Shown here piece after piece: positions 36,201 through 44,889 of a stretch of 64,000 nucleotides of DNA. The stretch is from Microbulbifer rhizosphaerae (GTDB taxonomy: Bacteria > Pseudomonadota > Gammaproteobacteria > Pseudomonadales > Cellvibrionaceae). The stretch is taken from contig NZ_JACHWZ010000005.1 of NCBI RefSeq assembly GCF_014191725.1, positions 1-64,000 on the forward strand, written 5' to 3'. The first letter of the stretch is position 1. Each line of letters begins with the position of its first letter. The notes below the pieces were generated by a model, which worked only from the letters and a program-made list of their open reading frames with translations, did not search any database and had not been told where the DNA came from. Position numbers and translations under genes: made by a program.

Positions 36201-39200
36201 GAAACCCCGGATGCCAGCCTCGGCGCACTGGTCAAGCGCCGCACCACCACCGAGCGCATCGTCAAATCCGCTACTGTGGATGACAGCGACCCGGCTTTCT
36301 GGGGCGAGGTCAAGCCGGCGCAGATCGACGGTGCCGACGTGCTGCGCTCGAGTAAAACTTCCACAGACTTCTTCAATCGCACCAGCCCCTGGCTGATCGG
36401 TTTCACCGAGTTCGAAACAGTGCGCCATTACCGTGGAGACACCAGCGGAGACCTGGATCGGGAGAAACGCGTGATCGCGACCCCTTGGCCCGGCACCAAC
36501 AGGCCTGCAAGCATTGTGCAATATCCCGGAGACTCGGAGTACGAACTCGAGGTCGATTACACCTACGACGGCAACGGCAACCTCGAGAGCGAGGGGGTCT
36601 TCGGCGTCGATATTGCGACCCACACCACCCGGGTACTGGAATTCCTCGACAACCGCTATCCCACCAAAATCGAAAACCCGCTTGCACAGCAGATTACCGT
36701 GGGTTACGACGAGCGGTTCGGCAGCGTAAGCTCGGTCACCGATGCCAACACCCGCACGACCACGATCACCTACGACGCCTTCGGCCGCGAGGAGACGCGC
36801 GATAATCCCGATCTGGTGCACTTTACTAGCACCTACGAAGCCTGCAGTGGCTGCGAATCCGTCAAGGGTGTCAATCCCCGGTATAAGCTCACCACCGACT
36901 CCCCCATCACGCCGGAGGTCATCCGCTACTACGACACCCTCGGCCGCCTGTTGCGCGAGGATATCGAGGGCTTCGACGGCAGTACCTCCCGGCGGGATTT
37001 CGGCTACGACGCCCAGGGCCGCCTCGATTACCAGACGGAACCCTACCCTTCTACCGAAAGCCTGCCGCCCTTTACCGCAGTCGAACTGTTCGACAACCGC
37101 GGCCGGGTGCGCACACTGAAGAAGCCGGATAGCGCGCGGGTCACCACCAGCTACTCGGTAGACAACGGCCGCGTCAAGGTGGAGGTCAAAGAACAAGTGC
37201 TGGACGCGGATGGAAATCTCGAAGAAACCCAGGTCAAGGAAAGCTACTATCTGGTCACCGGCGACCTGGATAAAACCATCGACGCGGCAGGTACTGCCGA
37301 TCAGGTCACTACCAGCTACACCTACTACGGCAGCGGATTTCCGGAAACAGTCACGGTAACCGGCGACAACGGCAACTTCGTCTCCAGCTTCGACTACGAT
37401 CTGGCCGGCTATCGCACCGAACTGACAGATCCCAACCTGGGCACTGTGAAGAGCACCTACAACGCACTGGGCCAGCTGGACGATCAAACCGACAACAAGG
37501 GCCAGCTCATCAGCTACACCTATGACAAACTTGGCCGCCTCCTCACCCAGACGGATGCGGACGGCGCCGCTCGATGGACCTACGACCCGGCCAACGGCGT
37601 GGGTGCACTCGGCAGCCGCAGCTATACCCAGGGCGGTGTCACCATCTTCTCGGAAAGCTATAGCTACATCGACGCCAAGCTGCAGTCTGTCAGCACAGTC
37701 CTTAAGGCCGGTAGTCTAAGCCGTACCTATACCCACCAATATGACTATGACGATCAAGGGCGCCTCAAGAAGGTTGTCTATCCCAGCTACGACGACGGGC
37801 ACCAGCAATCGGTCAATGGTGCGAGCGCGACCTACGACTACGGCACCGACGGGCGGGGATACCTGCACGAAATCCGCGACCAGGACGACAATCCTCTCAA
37901 AACCTTCAACCAGCTCAACGCCCGCGGCCAGGTGGAGCAGGAGGTTTACGGCAACGGTCTGGTCACCACCCGGACCTACGATCCCGTTACCGGCCGCCTG
38001 TCCACCATCAAGACCGGCGGAGGCAGCATTCAGAACAACGAATACAACTGGCGCAGCAACGGCACCCTGGAAAGCCGCCTGACCCGCACTGCCGGAGGCA
38101 CCATCGACAAAGACGAGAGCTTCACCTACGACGACCTCAATCGCCTGTTCGACACCACCGTCACCGCCGGTGGCGGCGTCAGGACTCTAAGCACCCGTTA
38201 CAACAAGTTGGGCAATATCACCAGCAAGACCAGCAGCCACCCGGGCGATACCCAGGTTACCGGCTACCAGTACGAGCAGACCCAGAACGCCGGCCCCAAC
38301 GCCGTCAGCAAGGTCGATATCGACGGGGTGGCCCACATACTGCACTACGATTTGAACGGTGCCATCACCCACTACGACGCCGCCAGTGGCGACGACAAGT
38401 GGGTCACCTGGAATGCCCGGCAACTGCCCACCGAGATCGTTCTCGGCGACAGCAAAACCACCACAACACCCACCGCCAGGGACCGGTTCCAATACGGCCC
38501 CAACGGCAACCGCTTCTACCGGGAAACCAGCTGGTGGGATACCACCGCGGAGCAACTGCGCACGGAAAAGGCCTTTATCCTCGGCAACTTCGAGGAACAG
38601 CTTCCCGCCAACGATCCGGACTACCAGCGCATCGAGAAAACCACGCTGGATGCTAACGTGGTGCATATTGCCGCCTACCGCCACGACGGCGTGCAGGAGA
38701 TATTCCGGGAATACCTGCACCGGGACCACCTAGGCTCCGTCGAAAAGGTCACCGATGAAACCGGCTTGGTTATCCTGGACACCGCTTTCGAACCCTTTGG
38801 GGCGAGAAGGGGCGCGGACTGGCAGAGCGAGCTAAGCGAAGAGGAAATCCAGGACCTGCTCGCTGCCCAGGGCATCACTACCAGGAGAGGCTTCACCGGG
38901 CACGAGCATCTGGACAGGACCGGGTTGATTCATATGAACGGACGTGTCTATGATCCCACACTGGGTCGCTTCCTGAGCCCGGACCCGATTGTGCAGGCGC
39001 CCGGTTACAGCCAGAGTTGGAATCGGTATAGTTATGTGATGAATGATCCGCTGAGTTTGATTGATCCCAGTGGTTATGAGTGGGTGCCATGTGATGACAG
39101 TGACACTTGGACCGGAACCGGTGACAACGTAATAGTTAATCATTGTGATGATAACTCGGACTGGAATCTCTTTCCGTATGAGCCGAGATGCAACTATTGG

Positions 39201-39728
39201 GGCTGTGAGACTAGTGCACCTTCCACTCCGGCAGACTCCACGCCAGATGACGATGGGGCTACCGAACAGAAGAAAAAGGATACGGAGAAGGCGAAGGAGA
39301 ATGCACAAGAGGGGCAGGATCATCGTTACACTTTAGGGCCAACTCGACTCTGCAAAGTATCAGCAAGTTGCACTATGAACGGAGCTCTAGATGTTGTTAA
39401 CGAGGAGTCTGTTCCAATTGTCGGAATTTTTGCCGGGCAGCCAAAAGATGGAAGGATGGTCCTGCTCGGTAACAACCCAATAACACATGTGATTGATCGA
39501 GAGAATTTTACTGTTTGGAATATTACGCAGGAGGGGCATGATTTTCATCCGGGTACAGTCAGGCATCAACTAAGCATCGAAAATGGATATATTGTGCTAT
39601 TCACGGAAGGGCTTGGTACGGGTAATTATCCGGATCTAAATAACTTCATTGGAGACAGGCTTTTTTCGCATACACATGTAAATTCCCAGCGACGGCTGAG
39701 CCCGGTGTATAGGCCGATAGGTTATTGA
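33246..39728 (+). CDS. Sec-exported SpvB/RHS-repeat polymorphic toxin, tip supplied by mobile element
   Basis: A 2160-residue protein. The ATG at 33246 follows AAGGGAG and opens a signal peptide ending AIPALAA. Two or three fibronectin-type III-like domains lie at about 140-470, an SpvB-like beta-propeller region at about 480-830 (DVTSTGDAMIRIPVKAAPGV), YD/RHS repeats at about 1000-1880, and the RHS core motif GRVYDPTLGRFLSPDPIVQ near 1899-1917. A linker ends KKKDTEKAKENAQEG at about 2022, where the 13-bp core of the element lies. The last 138 residues are encoded by the element, a tip with HDFHPGTVRHQL and GLGTGNYPDLNNF, of unknown activity. The core is GC-rich, the tip AT-rich. No PAAR or VgrG is nearby. 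Confidence 0.9.
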   Translation: MRVLGVGSTFWGKAALLLCVYCGMAIPALAAATLSISDGSRSVDGNYTIKVTTSQLCDGYNYDYQDYYYCEFHIYERKNGGEWKGLVGGVPSQSSYSLTVNRGSAGYEYYATLFYRYYGTYPYDSPTMRSEKSAVKSIAVTLKPNPTGTVTPYVESGTTDTNGQFTVKWGAASEPPKKTGYQVQQNFRLEGGVWQGWKPSPSFETTNLSVAAENLHEESRLPDGDYRHRVRSYVTVGSYSNWSDWKYSSIATVRNKPDQVKNLHSTVAAPKSTFYMKWDAVSYSGDGDYEDLVYQLQCKEPDDTNYGFDTCGSNNLSGTSKQVDLPEGSKGTYLFRARACNGPIPAGCPAWSGAQTVSVPVDIPVPVPLTPKWVTAPLDRNYGQIAMSWEQPDDSWPVADYKLEQRCRAGKDGCGIDGWDDITPDAENPDSGSYSAQVELNDQYQYRVTACNEVGECSGWRTSGWVKIHNPEGIVDVLATSTNTVPGSTPYSTDVTSTGDAMIRIPVKAAPGVNGLVPNISLNYSGLRYHEREREQLPEDILGYGWRLTGFSQIRRCITGQDGSAVEIGLNDSDSLCLNGEPLVLVDGTHWQAGAVYRTLRDSARLIELKKTAEGKPWFQVKAADGRILEFGSTPESRLKVGQSPYFAWSISKVTDAFGNNMEYRYHRDLSEGINYPLEIVYGNGGDASIQFEYGLRTDAPPQPLSEAIDQGQLVLLYRILVRINNNDLREYRLISEDEGQIDGYRRLKEVQLCGFTEIGVADHCLEPLKFNWEEREPGQFEYNIDFQTGVKDITDSLGAVTGFHYRVLAKNETEGFIVSSPFGSESGISVPGAYPLPPSYPDPQLPDRGIYRLVVSKVKRSNGLTGGVHETQYRYQGTGLMSSNNWGFLGFHAQKIHDLESGIITYRQFRQDFPHFGATARLLQCDGDCASGEVLTSQRFHYDSVELAAGGNTLQAPYLKQSLQTQLEGKQLLGYRERTASLGTETPDASLGALVKRRTTTERIVKSATVDDSDPAFWGEVKPAQIDGADVLRSSKTSTDFFNRTSPWLIGFTEFETVRHYRGDTSGDLDREKRVIATPWPGTNRPASIVQYPGDSEYELEVDYTYDGNGNLESEGVFGVDIATHTTRVLEFLDNRYPTKIENPLAQQITVGYDERFGSVSSVTDANTRTTTITYDAFGREETRDNPDLVHFTSTYEACSGCESVKGVNPRYKLTTDSPITPEVIRYYDTLGRLLREDIEGFDGSTSRRDFGYDAQGRLDYQTEPYPSTESLPPFTAVELFDNRGRVRTLKKPDSARVTTSYSVDNGRVKVEVKEQVLDADGNLEETQVKESYYLVTGDLDKTIDAAGTADQVTTSYTYYGSGFPETVTVTGDNGNFVSSFDYDLAGYRTELTDPNLGTVKSTYNALGQLDDQTDNKGQLISYTYDKLGRLLTQTDADGAARWTYDPANGVGALGSRSYTQGGVTIFSESYSYIDAKLQSVSTVLKAGSLSRTYTHQYDYDDQGRLKKVVYPSYDDGHQQSVNGASATYDYGTDGRGYLHEIRDQDDNPLKTFNQLNARGQVEQEVYGNGLVTTRTYDPVTGRLSTIKTGGGSIQNNEYNWRSNGTLESRLTRTAGGTIDKDESFTYDDLNRLFDTTVTAGGGVRTLSTRYNKLGNITSKTSSHPGDTQVTGYQYEQTQNAGPNAVSKVDIDGVAHILHYDLNGAITHYDAASGDDKWVTWNARQLPTEIVLGDSKTTTTPTARDRFQYGPNGNRFYRETSWWDTTAEQLRTEKAFILGNFEEQLPANDPDYQRIEKTTLDANVVHIAAYRHDGVQEIFREYLHRDHLGSVEKVTDETGLVILDTAFEPFGARRGADWQSELSEEEIQDLLAAQGITTRRGFTGHEHLDRTGLIHMNGRVYDPTLGRFLSPDPIVQAPGYSQSWNRYSYVMNDPLSLIDPSGYEWVPCDDSDTWTGTGDNVIVNHCDDNSDWNLFPYEPRCNYWGCETSAPSTPADSTPDDDGATEQKKKDTEKAKENAQEGQDHRYTLGPTRLCKVSASCTMNGALDVVNEESVPIVGIFAGQPKDGRMVLLGNNPITHVIDRENFTVWNITQEGHDFHPGTVRHQLSIENGYIVLFTEGLGTGNYPDLNNFIGDRLFSHTHVNSQRRLSPVYRPIGY
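39302..39314 (+). other. att core 1 (attL, inside the RHS gene)
   Basis: TGCACAAGAGGGG. In the RHS frame it encodes the end of N-A-Q-E-G. The same 13 bases recur at 46197 and 53092 with unrelated sequence to the left of the first and to the right of the last, which is the pattern of site-specific integration. Confidence 0.88.
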
Positions 39729-39729
39729 T

Positions 39730-40134
39730 ATGACAGTAAAGAAAAGTGTGCTGGCGGTATTAGTAGTCATGTTGGCAATTTTATGTGCTCTTGGAGCGAT
39801 GGCGTTGAGAAGTGTAGATGTGAAGGACCCAGAATGGGTAGAAGATATTAAGTTAGACAAGGAGAGCAAAGACCAAGTTGTCGAGCTTATTGATCAAATT
39901 GCTAATAGTCATTCCTTGCGCAAAGAAATTTTACAGGAGCCTAGCGAGCTAGAGCGTCGGCCTGTTCACTTCTATGAATATAAGCATGGCGAGATTATTG
40001 TGTTTACTGTCCATGATTTAAAAGGAGGTGGGGATACGCTAACTATCTATTATTACGGATTGGCCGACAGCAAAGTTAGCGAGACCATTTCCTCAGAAAT
40101 TAAGACCCTGCTTGGTGAAATTGCAGTGCGCTGA
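39730..40134 (+). CDS. probable immunity protein for the element-encoded RHS tip
   Basis: A 134-residue protein starting one base after the RHS stop, so translation is surely coupled. It has one N-terminal membrane anchor or signal (SVLAVLVVMLAILCALGAMA) and a polar domain outside (VELIDQIANSHSLRKEIL; HFYEYKHGEIIVFTVHDLKGGGDTLTIYYYG). The position directly after a toxin tip and the periplasmic layout suggest neutralisation of a toxin in the periplasm. No Pfam family is recognised. AT-rich like the tip. Confidence 0.65.
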   Translation: MTVKKSVLAVLVVMLAILCALGAMALRSVDVKDPEWVEDIKLDKESKDQVVELIDQIANSHSLRKEILQEPSELERRPVHFYEYKHGEIIVFTVHDLKGGGDTLTIYYYGLADSKVSETISSEIKTLLGEIAVR

Positions 40135-40217
40135 GCGAGGGCGCCGGTGTCAGGCCTTATAATTTACACCAAGAGGACCAAAAAGGGACAGATCTATTTT
40201 TGACATCTCCTTAAACA

Positions 40218-40256
40218 GAACCCCGGCAGGGTAACCTGCCGGGGCTTTTGCTTTTA
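40218..40256 (+). terminator. rho-independent terminator after tip/immunity genes
   Basis: Perfect hairpin CCCCGGCAGG-GTAA-CCTGCCGGGG followed by CTTTTGCTTTT. The same hairpin type is found at 55065 and 56729. Confidence 0.9.
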
Positions 40257-40643
40257 TCGGCTCCCCGCCGGCTTCAAATCATCTGCAAAGGCGCGCCGGG
40301 CGTTGTGCTTGAGAATCAGGCTTTCCAGCAATGCCTTGGCGATCTTCCGTTCCTCCTCGTCAAACTGGCTCAGAGCCTCGAACTGCAAGCGCAGGTCGTC
40401 GCTGGGGCTGCGGTGATCCTCGCCGAACACCAAATCATCCAGGGTGGTGTGCAGCTCCTTGGCGAGCCTGACCAAGGTCTCCAGGGTAGGCTGGGCTGTC
40501 CCTGCTTCGTACCGCTTAATCTGGTTGACGTGTAAGTCGATGGCGTTGGCCAGGGCTTGCTGGGTTAGGCCGCGCTCTTTGCGCAGAGTAGTCAGGCGTT
40601 TGACAAATTCCATGGGGAGCAACCAAAAGACCGTGGTGCCCAT
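40254..40643 (-). CDS. XRE-family transcriptional repressor of the element
   Basis: A 129-residue protein. The start at 40643 is chosen for AGGGGG just before it. An HTH_3 domain spans residues about 11-66 (FVKRLTTLRKERGLTQQALANAIDLHVNQIKRYEAGTAQPT), followed by a C-terminal helical region. It is transcribed divergently from the primase gene across a palindromic operator, in the manner of phage and plasmid repressors. It probably controls replication and integrase expression. Confidence 0.88.
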   Translation of the reverse strand: MGTTVFWLLPMEFVKRLTTLRKERGLTQQALANAIDLHVNQIKRYEAGTAQPTLETLVRLAKELHTTLDDLVFGEDHRSPSDDLRLQFEALSQFDEEERKIAKALLESLILKHNARRAFADDLKPAGSR

Positions 40644-40670
40644 ACTGTACCCCCTGGGTAGCTTCTGCTG

Positions 40671-40698
40671 TTGACACATGGACACTATAGTGTGTCAA
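40671..40698. promoter_or_regulatory. operator/promoter between repressor and primase
   Basis: TTGACACA...TGTGTCAA flank the perfect 12-bp palindrome ACACTATAGTGT (40682-40693). On the minus strand TTGATC, 17 bases and TATAGT make a fair promoter for the repressor, with the operator over its -10. TATAGT reads the same way on the plus strand, so both genes may share it. Confidence 0.75.
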
Positions 40699-40733
40699 AA
40701 TAAACAGATCAAGATACTTGACGGGGTTTTGCT

Positions 40734-43700
40734 ATGGCGCGCATCGCGGACGAGGTCATCGAGCGGATCAAGGCGGAGGTGTCCCTGGAGCGGCTGGTGG
40801 AGACCTTCGGCGTGGAGCTGAAGAAGCACGGCAAGGACAGGGTGGGTCGCTGCCCCTTCCACGACGACCGCACCCCGTCGCTGGTGGTCAGTCCGCAATC
40901 CAACCTGTGGCACTGCCTGGGGGCCTGCAACACTGGCGGCAGCGTGATCGACTGGATAATGAAAACCCAGGGCATTAGCTTCCGCCACGCGGTGGAGATA
41001 CTGCGGGACGATATCCCGGCGCTGGCCGCCCCGGCTGGCAGGCCGGTCAAGCACAGCACCGCGCAAAAAATGGAAGTGCTGCTGTCGGAGGACGACGAAG
41101 CCCAGCAGTTGCTGAACCAGGTGGCGGACTTCTACCACGAGACCCTGTTGCAGAGCCCCGAGGCGCTGGACTATCTGCAAAGCCGGGGCCTCGGCGACCG
41201 GGAACTGATCGAGCGCTTCAAGCTGGGCTTTGCCAACCGTACCCTGGGCTACCGATTGCCGGCCAAGAGCCGCAAGGCGGGTGCCGAGGTGCGCAGCAAG
41301 CTGCAACAGACCGGCATACTGCGGGACAGCGGCCACGAGCACTTCAATGGCTCGATTGTGGTGCCGGTCTTCGACGCTGCCGGCCAGGTGGTGGAGGCCT
41401 ACGGCCGCAAGATCCGCGACGACTTGCGCAAGGGCACGCCGAAACACCTGTACCTGCCGGGTTCGCACGCTGGCGTGTGGAATGCGGATAGTCTTGTCGG
41501 CCAAAAGGAAGTCATCCTGTGCGAAGCCTTGATCGACGCCCTGAGCTTCTGGGCGGCGGGATACCGGAACGTCACCGCCAGCTACGGCACCGCTGGCTTC
41601 ACTTCCGATCACTTGGCCTTGTTCAAAGAAGCCGGTATCCAGCGGGTACTGATCGCCTACGACCGCGACCAGGCCGGCGACAACGCCGCCGCCAAGCTGG
41701 CGGAACAGTTGCGGGCGGAAGGCTTCGACTGCTTCCGGCTGCTGTTCCCCAAGGGCATGGACGCTAACCAGTACGCGCGGGAAGTGACCCCGGCCAGCAA
41801 GAGCCTGGGCGTGGTGATCCGCTCGGCGGAATGGATGGGACAGGGCAAGCCGCCGGAGCGCCAGTTGGAGCTGGAGCAGCAGGCACCTTCCGCTTTAGCC
41901 GCCGATCCCGCCCGGGAGCGCTTCGAGCAGCAGGCCAAAAGCCTGGCCGGGCAGATAGATACCCTCAATCAGAACGCCCGGGAGCCGGCGCCGATCCCCA
42001 GGCCCGCGCCGCCGCAACCAGAACCTGAGCCCGACCCCCTGCCGCCGGCCGCCGCAGTGCCGGAGGCACCTGCCGACCCGGTACCGGATGCCGAAGTCTC
42101 GGAGCGGGAAGTGCACTTCACCTTCGGCGACCGGAAGTACCGGGTGCGCGGCCTGGAAAAAAACAAAAACTACGAAGTGCTCAAGATCAACCTGCTGGCC
42201 AGTTGCGGGGACAATCTGCACGTGGACAGCTTCGACTTCTACGCCGCCAAGGCGCGGGCTGGCTTTATCAAGCTAGCGGCGCTGGAGCTGGCCCAAGAGG
42301 AGAGAACGCTTAAAACCGACCTGGGCAAAATCCTGCTCAAGCTGGAAGACCTTCAAGAGCGGATGATCCAGGGCAACCTGCAAAAGCAGCCGGAGAACCT
42401 GGCCCCGGAGCTGAGCGAGAGGGAACAGCGCGAAACCCTGGAACTCTTGCAATCCCCCGACCTGCTCGACCGCATCCTCACCGACTTCGACCGCTGCGGC
42501 GTGGTGGGCGAGGAGAGCAACAAACTGGTGGGCTATCTGGCCTGCGCCTCTCGAAAGCTGGAGCGGCCGCTGGCGGTGATTATCCAGTCCACCAGCGCCG
42601 CCGGCAAAAGCTCGCTGATGGATGCGGTCTTGAACCTGATGCCGGAAGAAGAGCGGGTGCACTACTCGGCCATGACCGGGCAATCGTTGTTCTACATGGG
42701 CGAAACCAATCTCAAACATAAGATACTGGCCATCGCCGAAGAGGAAGGCGCGAGCAACGCCAGCTACGCTCTAAAGCTCCTGCAATCGGAAGGCGAGATC
42801 ACCATCGCCAGCACCGGCAAAGACGAAACCACCGGCGAGCTGGTAACGCGGGAATACCGCGTGGAAGGCCCGGTGATGCTGTTCCTGACCACCACCGCCA
42901 TCGACATCGATGAAGAACTGTTGAATCGCTGTCTGGTGCTCACAGTGAATGAATCCAGGGAACAGACCCAAGCGATACACCAGGCGCAAAGAAAGCGCCG
43001 AACGCTCGACGGCCTCACCGCCAAGCTGGAGAAAACCCAGCTCACCCAGTTGCACCGCAACGCCCAGCGTCTACTCAGGCCGCTGCCCGTGATCAACCCC
43101 TACGCCGACCGTCTCACCTTCCTGGACGACAAAACCCGCACCCGCCGCGACCATGAAAAGTACCTCACCCTGATCGACAGCATCGCCCTGCTGCATCAGC
43201 ACCAGCGCGAGATAAAAACCGTGCACCACGCGGGCCGACAGATCGAGTACATCGAGGTCACCCTGTCGGACATTGAAACCGCCAACAAACTTGCCCACGA
43301 AGTGCTGGGCCGCACCCTGGACGAGTTGCCGGCGCAGACTCGTAAGCTGTTGCGCCTGATCCAGCAGATGGTGACGGAGGAATGCCGGCGCCAGCAGGTC
43401 GAGCAAAAGGACTACCGCTTTAGCCGCCGCCAGGTGCGCGAGTGTACCGGCTGGGGCAACACCCAGCTCAAGGTGCACTTGCACCGCCTGGAGGAAATGG
43501 AATACCTGCTGGTGCACCGCGGCGGCCGTGGCCAGAGCTACGAATACGAACTGCTGTTCGACGGCCAAGACGAAGAAGAATGCCGCCTGATGGGGCTGAT
43601 CGATCCGCAAAAACTCAGCTACGACAAAAAGAAGTCGGGGCTAAAAGCCGAGAAGTCGGCCCCTGGTCGGGGCCAAGTCGGGGGGATGTCGGAGCCACAA

Positions 43701-43820
43701 AAACCACCGCAGCCCAGTAGCGGCACGGCTTCCACAGAAACCAGTCAGGAAAAGCCAAAAAGCACTTCTACAACAAAAAACACCGACGGCCGTACCGTCG
43801 TTGAAGCCCTCGCACACTGA
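40734..43820 (+). CDS. CHC2 zinc-finger/TOPRIM primase with C-terminal ATPase
   Basis: A 1028-residue replication protein. Residues about 8-85 are a CHC2 zinc finger (KDRVGRCPFHDDRTPSLVV, LWHCLGACNTGGSVIDWI). A TOPRIM domain (about 255-345) has EALIDALSFW and IAYDRDQAGDNAA with the catalytic Glu and DxD. A Pro-rich linker (about 420-450) joins a C-terminal AAA-like domain with Walker A SAAGKSS near 621-627 and a HKILAIAEEEGASNASYAL Walker B-like stretch near 659-677. A C-terminal winged-helix-like region follows. It probably primes and unwinds the excised element. Confidence 0.88.
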   Translation: MARIADEVIERIKAEVSLERLVETFGVELKKHGKDRVGRCPFHDDRTPSLVVSPQSNLWHCLGACNTGGSVIDWIMKTQGISFRHAVEILRDDIPALAAPAGRPVKHSTAQKMEVLLSEDDEAQQLLNQVADFYHETLLQSPEALDYLQSRGLGDRELIERFKLGFANRTLGYRLPAKSRKAGAEVRSKLQQTGILRDSGHEHFNGSIVVPVFDAAGQVVEAYGRKIRDDLRKGTPKHLYLPGSHAGVWNADSLVGQKEVILCEALIDALSFWAAGYRNVTASYGTAGFTSDHLALFKEAGIQRVLIAYDRDQAGDNAAAKLAEQLRAEGFDCFRLLFPKGMDANQYAREVTPASKSLGVVIRSAEWMGQGKPPERQLELEQQAPSALAADPARERFEQQAKSLAGQIDTLNQNAREPAPIPRPAPPQPEPEPDPLPPAAAVPEAPADPVPDAEVSEREVHFTFGDRKYRVRGLEKNKNYEVLKINLLASCGDNLHVDSFDFYAAKARAGFIKLAALELAQEERTLKTDLGKILLKLEDLQERMIQGNLQKQPENLAPELSEREQRETLELLQSPDLLDRILTDFDRCGVVGEESNKLVGYLACASRKLERPLAVIIQSTSAAGKSSLMDAVLNLMPEEERVHYSAMTGQSLFYMGETNLKHKILAIAEEEGASNASYALKLLQSEGEITIASTGKDETTGELVTREYRVEGPVMLFLTTTAIDIDEELLNRCLVLTVNESREQTQAIHQAQRKRRTLDGLTAKLEKTQLTQLHRNAQRLLRPLPVINPYADRLTFLDDKTRTRRDHEKYLTLIDSIALLHQHQREIKTVHHAGRQIEYIEVTLSDIETANKLAHEVLGRTLDELPAQTRKLLRLIQQMVTEECRRQQVEQKDYRFSRRQVRECTGWGNTQLKVHLHRLEEMEYLLVHRGGRGQSYEYELLFDGQDEEECRLMGLIDPQKLSYDKKKSGLKAEKSAPGRGQVGGMSEPQKPPQPSSGTASTETSQEKPKSTSTTKNTDGRTVVEALAH

Positions 43821-43860
43821 CCGCCGCCCACACTCACCACCGACCACTTCCGACACCGCC

Positions 43861-44889
43861 ATGGACAATCAGAGCCTCACCTACCTTAGCCGCCTCTACC
43901 TCGACTACCTGCAAAGCCTGAATTACTCCCCGCGCACCATGGGCCACCGGAAAACCACGCTCAGGCAGTTCGACGACTGGTGCCAGGAGCGCGGTATCGT
44001 CAAGGCCAGCAGCGTCACCAAACCAATCCTGGAGCGCTACAGAAGACACCTGCACCACAGCCGCGACAAACGCGGCAACCCCATCAGCGCCCACAACCAA
44101 CTGGCCCGGCTAATCCCCCTGCGCGGCTTCTTCAAATGGGCCACGCAACAGAACTACTTGCTGTACAACCCGGCGAGTGAACTGCAACTGCCCCGGGTGG
44201 AAAAGCGATTGCCCAAAGCCACCCTCAGCCCCGAGGAAGCCGAGCTGATCCTCTCGCTGCCGGACACCGACACCGGCGAAGGCATCCGCGACCGCGCCAT
44301 GCTGGAAATACTCTACTCGACGGGCATCCGGCGCATGGAAGTGGTCAACCTCACCAAGGTGGATCTGCACATGGACAGGGGCGTGCTGGCGGTTCGGCAG
44401 GGCAAAGGCAAAAAGGACCGCTTCGTACCCATAGCCGCAAGGGCCGTGGAATGGATACAGCACTATCTCCACGACGTGCGCCTGTTCTGGGCCGTGGAAC
44501 CGGACCCCGAGAACCTGTTCCTGGAACCCAATGGCCAACCGATTACCGACGACCGGCTCAGCCGCATCGTGGCCAAATACATCAAGCAGGCCGACATCGG
44601 CAAGACCGGCGCCTGCCACCTGTTCCGGCACACAGTGGCCACTCTAATGCTGGAGAACGGCGCCGACATCCGCTACATCCAGCAACTGCTCGGCCACGCC
44701 AGCATCGGCACCACGGAGATTTACACCCAGGTGTCGATAGTGAAGCTCAAGCAGGTGCACGAGTTGACACACCCGAGTCTCCACCGGCGACAAAAACAAA
44801 CTGCCGGGGCAGAACCGGAGGCGACCGAGGAAGCATTGCTGGCCCAGTTGGACGCGGAAAGCGCGGAGGAGCAGGACGGGACCGGCTGA
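43861..44889 (+). CDS. tyrosine recombinase/integrase of the element
   Basis: A 342-residue XerC/D-like recombinase. An N-terminal SAM-like domain (residues about 5-95) binds DNA. The catalytic pentad is seen: R in LYSTGIRRMEVVNL near 164, K in GKGKKDRFVP, HLFRHT (HxxR) near 265-270, H in LLGHASIGTTEIYTQ with Y as nucleophile near 300. The start at 43861 has no good ribosome site, and the gene probably reads through from the primase gene 40 bases upstream. It should act on the 13-bp cores. Confidence 0.9.
   Translation: MDNQSLTYLSRLYLDYLQSLNYSPRTMGHRKTTLRQFDDWCQERGIVKASSVTKPILERYRRHLHHSRDKRGNPISAHNQLARLIPLRGFFKWATQQNYLLYNPASELQLPRVEKRLPKATLSPEEAELILSLPDTDTGEGIRDRAMLEILYSTGIRRMEVVNLTKVDLHMDRGVLAVRQGKGKKDRFVPIAARAVEWIQHYLHDVRLFWAVEPDPENLFLEPNGQPITDDRLSRIVAKYIKQADIGKTGACHLFRHTVATLMLENGADIRYIQQLLGHASIGTTEIYTQVSIVKLKQVHELTHPSLHRRQKQTAGAEPEATEEALLAQLDAESAEEQDGTG

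Noticed and set aside
33669-37487. A 1272-codon open frame antisense to the RHS gene
   Set aside because: It is a shadow of GC-rich codon usage in the RHS gene. The translation has no domain and no start with a ribosome site.
40734-43820. A prophage or satellite-phage reading of the element
   Set aside because: There is no capsid, terminase or packaging gene in 6.9 kb. Satellite ancestry cannot be excluded but is not supported.
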